Positions 9,325 to 14,333 of a DNA stretch of 14,333 bases are shown here, piece by piece. The notes beneath the pieces are model-generated. The model saw only the letters and a program-made list of their open reading frames with translations. It did not search any database and had not been told where the DNA came from. The DNA comes from Cyclostephanos tholiformis (taxonomy: Eukaryota > Bacillariophyta > Thalassiosirophyceae > Thalassiosirales > Thalassiosiraceae): assembly GCA_036939975.1 (NCBI GenBank), contig JALLPB010000601.1:1-14333 (forward strand), read 5' to 3'. The first letter of the stretch is position 1, and each line of letters begins with the position of its first letter. The translations under genes were made by a program, and so were the position numbers.

Positions 9325-12300
9325 TTATAATCCTGGAAAAGTCCAACTTTTGAGCGACTTCTTCTTCTTCATCGGAGGTATGTCGTCCCCATCATATTCC
9401 TCGCTCTCGCTTTCCAACTCGAAGATGGCATCATCGTCATCTTTCTTATCTTCCGAAGATCCTTCCTCTCCCACCAGAATAAAAGCAGTATCACGTGCGA
9501 TCGCATCCGCAAGGACATCTCTGCGAATGGCATCGCAATAAACGCTCAATCGCAAAGTACCTTGGAACGGATCCTCAATCCTGCTACCTATCTCATACAC
9601 GCCGAATAATATCCAGGAGAGAACTGCCACCACCGGCCCAGTGAGCAGGCCCAAATCTTTCACCAGAACGGCCGGAAGCGTCCAGAGCCACACCGTCAAC
9701 GACCTCAGTGCATGCCTGGCGTAATTTAGAGGAACACTTGTCTGGTGTATCCTCTCACAAGCGCCTATCGATCGTGATAGCTTTTCGACGTACCCGATAA
9801 GAGCCATCCGTTCCCTATTCGTGAAGCCGGGTGGCATATCCTCCACCACGACCAATTCTTTCGCCATTCGATCGCACACCCAGAGAGGACGATTTTGAGC
9901 TCGCGCGCATAGCTCAAGTGCCATGGGAGGGATAAGTTTCCAAGGGAGCGTTCTTCTGTCCACCCAACACAGCTCACGCGTCTTACGTCTGGACGAACCA
10001 GTCTCCTCCTCGTCGTACGCTAACCACGCCACCTCCGGATCTGTGTCGCGAAGGGACTCATCGGGATATAGAAGCAAGGAGTGTTCAGGATCGCGCTCGA
10101 TCTTCGAATCATTGACGCGATAAAACGTCATGAGGGACGGTCGGATGCGATGACGAAGAAGATAAGGGAATGAAGCAAGGAGGCTGTTGATGCGACGGCA
10201 TCTCGACGTGCCGATGGCGAATTCGTATAGTTTAATCATTCGCGAGAAGTCGCGCGCCGTGTCGACTATGTCATTCCATATTTTCCTGCGTGAGCCATTC
10301 ATAGTATTATTTATGGGAGGGAGCAAGCGATTGCGCACGCAAAGGATGGGAGAGATTTTAAGTATAAGGAGGAGGGAAAAATGAATAAAAATGGAAGAAA
10401 TATAAATTCATTGACTCGCCTTCCTTCCGCAAAACGCTGATACGCAGAGTTGGTGCGGAAGACAAGGAGTAAACTCATCGCGCTAACCATCATCGAATGC
10501 GTTAGAGTCGGCAGACACATCCGTCTGGAGGCCCACGCTGCAAAGCGTACCCACCCAGCCTCCGAAGGCGTTGCGGCGGCCACGCCACCGCCCCACCATG
10601 AAAAGTATCCGGCGACTCCACCGCTAACATTCGAGGAATCGAATGCCCCCCTCGCCGCCGACGCCACCAACCTCGTGAGACATTCGTAGACAATGCTCCA
10701 AGACGTCGCCCAAACAAAAACCCACATTACAGGATCTTGCACGTCCCGAAGTATGGTTGAGTTGGGCATATTCATGATGTTGTCTCTCCAGTCACTGGCC
10801 GATATACGCCCCGGCTCTCGAACGCGCACCGCGGCCGCCTTCCTTCGAATCATTGTTCTCGAGCTATCGTCGTTGTCATCAGATGGCTTTCGTCGCAGAA
10901 TCGCCTTCAACCTCACCGCAAAGGGACTCGCGACGATTCCAGGAACGATTGTCTTCCCAATATTCATCGCCGATGTCCTATGGAGCGACGCGCCCCCCGA
11001 TGCCGCCACCGCCCTGTCTCCATTGATGACGTCGGGCGACAACGGCGATGTAGCGATTGCCGTCGACTCATTGATATTCTGGTCGGAAGTGTTTTCGGGG
11101 GAGGATTCGCCGAAGGTGACGATCTCAGCGTCCGATGTCGAGGACGATATCGGCGTAATTTTTGTAATCATCGTTATTGCCACTGCTTCCGATTCTGCCC
11201 CCTCGATGCTGACATCGACCCCACCCAACAACAACGAAGCCGATTCCGAAGCTGACGATTCCACCTCGGCATCGTTGTCGTCGCCGTCGCGGACCTTACG
11301 TCCGGACACCATCCACTCGTTCCACTTGCGCGCATTCGCGGCCGCCCGTTCCGACTCCTCCTTCCTTGCTTCTCTCTCAATGTCGTCGTTGTAATTGGGT
11401 CGACGCAGCAGAAGTCGCACCAGCTTGTTGCTGTTGTTACTACCCTCGTCTCCCCTTACGAGGTTGTAATCCTTGGTCTCTATGATGGCATCGTCATCAG
11501 TGCACGCTATCGTCGTCATTGGCGAAGCGACGACGGTATCGCCGACGCTTCTAACGACCTCCGCGTTAGTTTCTCCCACGACACCGATGTTTGAAGCATC
11601 CAACGACGACGACGATGACAAAGTCGAATGGTCGTCCGATTCGGAATGCTCCTCTGGAGAGACCCCATCCTCCATCGCGCGTATTTCCTCCGTCAGAGGC
11701 GCAACCCTAGTCGTCATCGACGTGTCGATCGCAATGACGGCATCGTCGTCGCCGCCGCCGCCAGAGACCGGCACCGCCGACGAGGCAATGGATACAACAA
11801 GCGCGGGCGATAGCTCCGACGTTGCGTAATCATCGTCGTCCTCGACGGATTTTCTCTCATTATGAACATCATCAACAACGAAGGCCACGGCGTCGTCATC
11901 ATCGTCGTGTCCGTCGACACCGGCGACGAGCGCGCCGTCGTCGACTCCCATCCCAATGATGTCTTCATCGCCCCCATCATTATCCGTGGAGGATACCCCT
12001 CCTCCTAATCCATCGGCCACACACGACATGAAAATTGACCGCCGACGGCCATGGCCACGGCCATCGCCACCACTGCCACTGCTTGGAACCAAAGTTAGAA
12101 ACAACGTCGATGAGGTCGGAGTCACCGTGGTAGCTATCGGCATGGGCGTCATCGGGGCCAGTCCCCATCCCCTTGACATCCTCCTCGTCTCTTCTCCTCC
12201 AGCACCACATGCAGCCATTCCCCTTTGATGATCGCTCGAGAAGCAGGTCAAAGATTGCGGCCACGACGGAGTCCGTTGCCTCGATGATGACGGCGGCCCA

Positions 12301-12611
12301 TCGCTGCTGAGATTGGCATTCGCTCGAGCAAAACACATCGTCAGTAATAGGGCCGAGACGACGAGGGATGAAGAAGGGAAAGGGGGATGGGATGATCCTA
12401 CCACTATCTCCCCCCTCATCATCGTCATCGTCCGGCGTCTCCCCGGGTGGTGGTCGTTTAGCGTGTGCCGATGAATGAACGAGGAGGGAGAGTCGGAGAG
12501 TTCGCTATGACAGTGACGACTACTTCTATGATGGTCAAGATGCGGACCCTCCCCCACATCATGCCGCTGAGAATGCTCTTCACCTTGATCTTCGTCCTCT
12601 TGTTGACTCAT
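9325..12611 (-). CDS. Bestrophin-family anion channel with long acidic N-terminal extension
   Basis: Exons 12611-10420 and 10285-9325 join to 1050 residues. Bestrophins are pentameric membrane channels for chloride or bicarbonate. The channel part starts about residue 607: DWRDN, the SxxLRDVQDP segment (618-627), TM1 about 628-646, and TM2 ending in VFRTNSAYQRFAEGRKIW (717-734). A cytosolic insert follows, then VPLNYARH (915-922), TM3 about 924-940, TM4 about 944-962 and the family signature RIEDPF (966-971). The tail is acidic, then lysine-rich. Residues 1-600 are Asp/Ser/Gly-rich with no domain I recognise, far longer than usual for the family. Start choice is uncertain: ATGs at 12428, 12422 and 12419 (M62, M64, M65) would place SSLVVSALLLTMCFARANA near the N-terminus as a signal peptide. 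Some algal and plant bestrophins sit in thylakoids, but no ASAFAP-type plastid motif is evident. The family call is firm; substrate and location are open. Confidence 0.9.
10286..10419 (-). other. Bestrophin intron (GC-AG, 134 bp, phase 2)
   Basis: On the minus strand exon 1 ends ...GGAAG and the intron begins GCGAGT; the acceptor ends CTCACGCAG. Joining AG|G gives FAEGRKIWNDI, the expected continuation of the bestrophin TM2 helix. The only nearby GT (10415-10414, CGA|GTCAAT) leaves the wrong phase and leads to an immediate stop. A GC donor is therefore the best reading. Confidence 0.85.
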
Positions 12612-12900
12612 ACTCCTCTTTGATGTGGTATTTTATTCTTTATTTTATTTATTATTTGGAGAGTGTATTAGGGCTTCCCTCCTCTCGCTCCCCTCAACTC
12701 TATCTCCGCCGGATCCGAGCGAGGCAGCGTTGGTTGACCCCATCCAGCCCAGCTCATTCAACAACTGAAACGTGAAACGTCCCCCCTGAAAAAATGTCTA
12801 CATACCCCTATCGTAAGATAATAGTAAGTACTATATTTTTTAATATCAGAGTAACAACATAACTATTCCTTTTAACAATAATATTATTGATTGAGCTCTA
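12612..12900 (-). promoter_or_regulatory. Spacer: probable promoter/5' UTR of bestrophin and 3' end of secreted gene
   Basis: No gene is present. Next to the bestrophin ATG is an AT-rich block (about 12630-12658). Farther away are a GC-rich stretch (12665-12750), a short tandem TGAAACG (12766-12779) and a perfect 14-bp palindrome CAATAATATTATTG (12876-12889), just 3' of the secreted gene's stop. The palindrome could lie in that gene's 3' UTR. Promoter assignment rests on position only. Confidence 0.4.
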
Positions 12901-13770
12901 TTACACATCATAGACATGAAAAAGGTTTGTGGCTTGCCATCCCCCTCCATCGTCGGGAACGTAATTCATGACTAAGACCCCATCTGAATGCAAATGAAAG
13001 TAGGGACAATCGTGATCTGACGAGCATCGAGAATGAGCCATGGGATGGTCAAGGTCGACGGGAGCTGATTCCCATAGAATCGTGTCAGTCATGACATCAG
13101 TTACGACCATGGTGGCATCAACACGTAGCGAAAAGAATATGTCAGTGTGTGATTCTTTATTTTCATATATTGTCTTGATTTCTCCAGCCATTGTGTCTTC
13201 CCAAATGACATTGCCCGACTCAGATACACCAAAGCGATATTGATTTACCGAGTACGGTTTAGAACAAATAAATTGACCCGGATGCAGCTTGTTAAAGTTA
13301 ATGGTTGGATCCACTAGATCCATCTGTTCATTGTCAAATCTATCTGGCAGGCATCCCAGTTCGATAGGGATTGTTGGCAATAGAGTCAACTCGTTAGAGA
13401 TTGTTGGTGATAGAGTTGGTGGTTGCAATGTCGGTGACCCCGCCTCCATATCGCACCATACGCGCGTTAGAATCCCGGGTAGACTAGTCTCAGCCATCTC
13501 GTCATTGGTGCCGCCCGTTCCGAACCAGACATTCTTATTCTTCATGAAGCAGCCCTTGCTGGGGAAAGCGCCGGAGTAAAAGTAGCCGCCCGTGTCGAGA
13601 CTTAGAAACTTTTGATGGCATTGTTCCACAGAAACGCAAGCCGTGGCGATGTTATCGAGGATTCTCTCACTGGGTATTTCTTTCACATAAGCTCGTAAAG
13701 GTTTGGACTCGGTCGATCGGATATAGAAACAAACTGCCAAAAGAAGCAGCCAAAGCGATTTGACAAGCAT
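12901..13770 (-). CDS. Secreted protein: Cys module, PT linker, B-lectin-like domain
   Basis: The ATG at 13770 gives 289 residues starting with a clear signal peptide: K4, a hydrophobic core SLWLLLLAVCFYI (5-17) and likely cleavage after TES (22). The frame is open farther upstream but only from non-ATG codons. Module 1 (about 45-107) has four cysteines (45, 51, 74, 106) and the segment GCFMKNKNVWFGTGGTNDEM, a pattern I associate with uncharacterised diatom secreted proteins. A Pro/Thr linker (PTLQPPTLSPT, 113-123) leads to module 2 (about 151-287). There, LHPGQFICS, YRFGVSESGNVIW, FFSLRVDATMVV...ILWES and FHLHSDGVLVMNY repeat the three-sheet pattern of bulb-type mannose-binding lectins. The strict QxDxNxVxY sugar site is not kept, so binding specificity is unknown. 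The protein is probably extracellular or cell-wall associated. The start and secretion are well supported; the lectin fold is a moderate inference. Confidence 0.85.
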   Translation of the reverse strand: MLVKSLWLLLLAVCFYIRSTESKPLRAYVKEIPSERILDNIATACVSVEQCHQKFLSLDTGGYFYSGAFPSKGCFMKNKNVWFGTGGTNDEMAETSLPGILTRVWCDMEAGSPTLQPPTLSPTISNELTLLPTIPIELGCLPDRFDNEQMDLVDPTINFNKLHPGQFICSKPYSVNQYRFGVSESGNVIWEDTMAGEIKTIYENKESHTDIFFSLRVDATMVVTDVMTDTILWESAPVDLDHPMAHSRCSSDHDCPYFHLHSDGVLVMNYVPDDGGGWQATNLFHVYDV

Positions 13771-14000
13771 GATTGAGAAAACGAAATTTAGGAGGAGGAA
13801 TGAACACGACAGGGTCCGGCGCAATAATGCTCAAACACCAGAGCCCTTCTTGCTTGGTGGATGTAGATAGAGGAGATGGTCGGTTGTTTTTTGTCGTTGG
13901 TTTGTTGTTGTTCGTTGGTTGTCGTTGGGTTTTTTGTTGTAGAGAGGGAACAATTAATATGAGGGAACATTTTTCTATACCTACTATTCCTCTGTAACTC
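13771..14000 (-). promoter_or_regulatory. CAA-rich 5' leader and probable promoter of the secreted gene
   Basis: Read on the minus strand, 13940-13878 is a low-complexity run of CAACGAC, CAACAAC and AACAAAAAAC units that contains no ATG. It ends in a pyrimidine-rich stretch shortly before the ATG at 13770. Unstructured CAA-rich leaders are known to favour ribosome scanning, so a 5' UTR role is plausible. An AT-rich block at about 13955-13985 could hold the core promoter. No specific factor site is identified. Confidence 0.4.
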
Positions 14001-14015
14001 TTTATCATTTTTTTC

Positions 14016-14037
14016 TATGGTCGCGCATGCGACCATA
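14016..14037. repeat. Palindromic hairpin with 9-bp arms
   Basis: TATGGTCGC (14016-14024) and GCGACCATA (14029-14037) are perfect inverted copies around GCAT. The site lies about 245 bases upstream of the secreted gene's ATG, next to an AT-rich T-run. It could be a dimeric transcription-factor site or incidental. Confidence 0.6.
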
Positions 14038-14333
14038 TTGCAGAAGTTTTTTGGAATTTTGAGTACCTATTCCTACGTTCTAGACCTGGACCGGCACTTC
14101 CGACGATTTCAAGAAAGGGAAAAATGGCAGGAAAAGCCAACTCTCCGTGCACCCAAAATAATTGGGACTGACAATGGGATTAAATGTCGGAGATGTTGTA
14201 TTCTGCGTGGTAGTACTACTAATAGCAAGAATTGAAGCACCTAAAAATAATGCCATTTTATCACTATTGTCCAAGCAATCTATTGGTATCCCGCATATCT
14301 ACCCCATGCCACTCATTAATGCAATTGGGGCAC
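14038..14333. other. Window end, no gene seen
   Basis: Only short overlapping frames occur (72 codons or fewer) and none has protein-like character. No RNA gene or repeat was recognised. The upstream neighbour of the secreted gene probably lies outside the window. Confidence 0.55.

Noticed and set aside
10413..10416. GT donor (CGA|GTC) for the bestrophin intron
   Set aside because: The phase does not match the acceptor, and the joined frame stops within a few codons.
10693..11394. 233-codon + strand frame opposite the bestrophin extension
   Set aside because: Trinucleotide-biased GTC/GAC/TCG sequence keeps several frames open; the minus frame runs directly into a clear channel domain.
13771..13824. 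N-terminal extension of the secreted protein from a TTG codon at 13824
   Set aside because: Non-ATG start; the ATG at 13770 already gives a well-formed signal peptide.
1..14333. tRNA, rRNA, CRISPR array or intact transposon
   Set aside because: No cloverleaf with the expected conserved arms, no regular spacer array and no transposase, integrase or reverse transcriptase motif was seen by eye.

Overview
The window looks like nuclear DNA of a stramenopile alga, most likely a diatom. The signs are short spliceosomal introns (79-134 bp), long low-complexity Ser/Gln/Asp-rich coding tracts, AT-rich spacers, a secreted two-module protein with a PT-rich linker, and a formin carrying KYFKM-type repeats. 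The organism is inferred; no ribosomal or organellar marker is present.

Layout. Bases 1-1820 hold no intact gene. A decayed coding remnant (345-1219) has two in-frame stops and an apparent frame change inside a G homopolymer, and it contains two tandem ~50-bp units that each fold into a hairpin. The main gene is a four-exon formin on the + strand (1821-8154; 2024 residues): a long disordered N-terminus, short paired actin-binding-like motifs, two tandem KYFKM repeats, a complete FH2 actin-nucleation domain and a helical/basic tail. It has no recognisable proline-rich FH1. A polyadenylation signal follows at 8245. A 1.17-kb spacer with small repeats separates it from a convergent minus-strand gene (12611-9325), a bestrophin-family anion channel of 1050 residues. 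That gene has a very long acidic/Ser-rich N-terminal extension and one GC-AG intron. Upstream and on the same strand, 13770-12901 encodes a secreted 289-residue protein: a Cys-containing module, a PT linker, and a C-terminal module resembling a degenerate bulb-type (B-)lectin. The last ~500 bases hold a CAA-rich leader (read on the minus strand) and a 9-bp-arm palindrome.

The three genes show no operon-like or pathway relationship: one is cytoskeletal, one is membrane transport and one is secreted. All splice junctions were chosen from reading-frame continuity and domain alignment. Intron 1 of the formin is supported by an internal repeat copy, and the GC-AG intron by the conserved bestrophin EGRK[I/L]W motif. 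No tRNA, rRNA, CRISPR array or intact transposon was seen. The most unusual items are the FH1-less formin architecture and the ~600-residue extension on the bestrophin.
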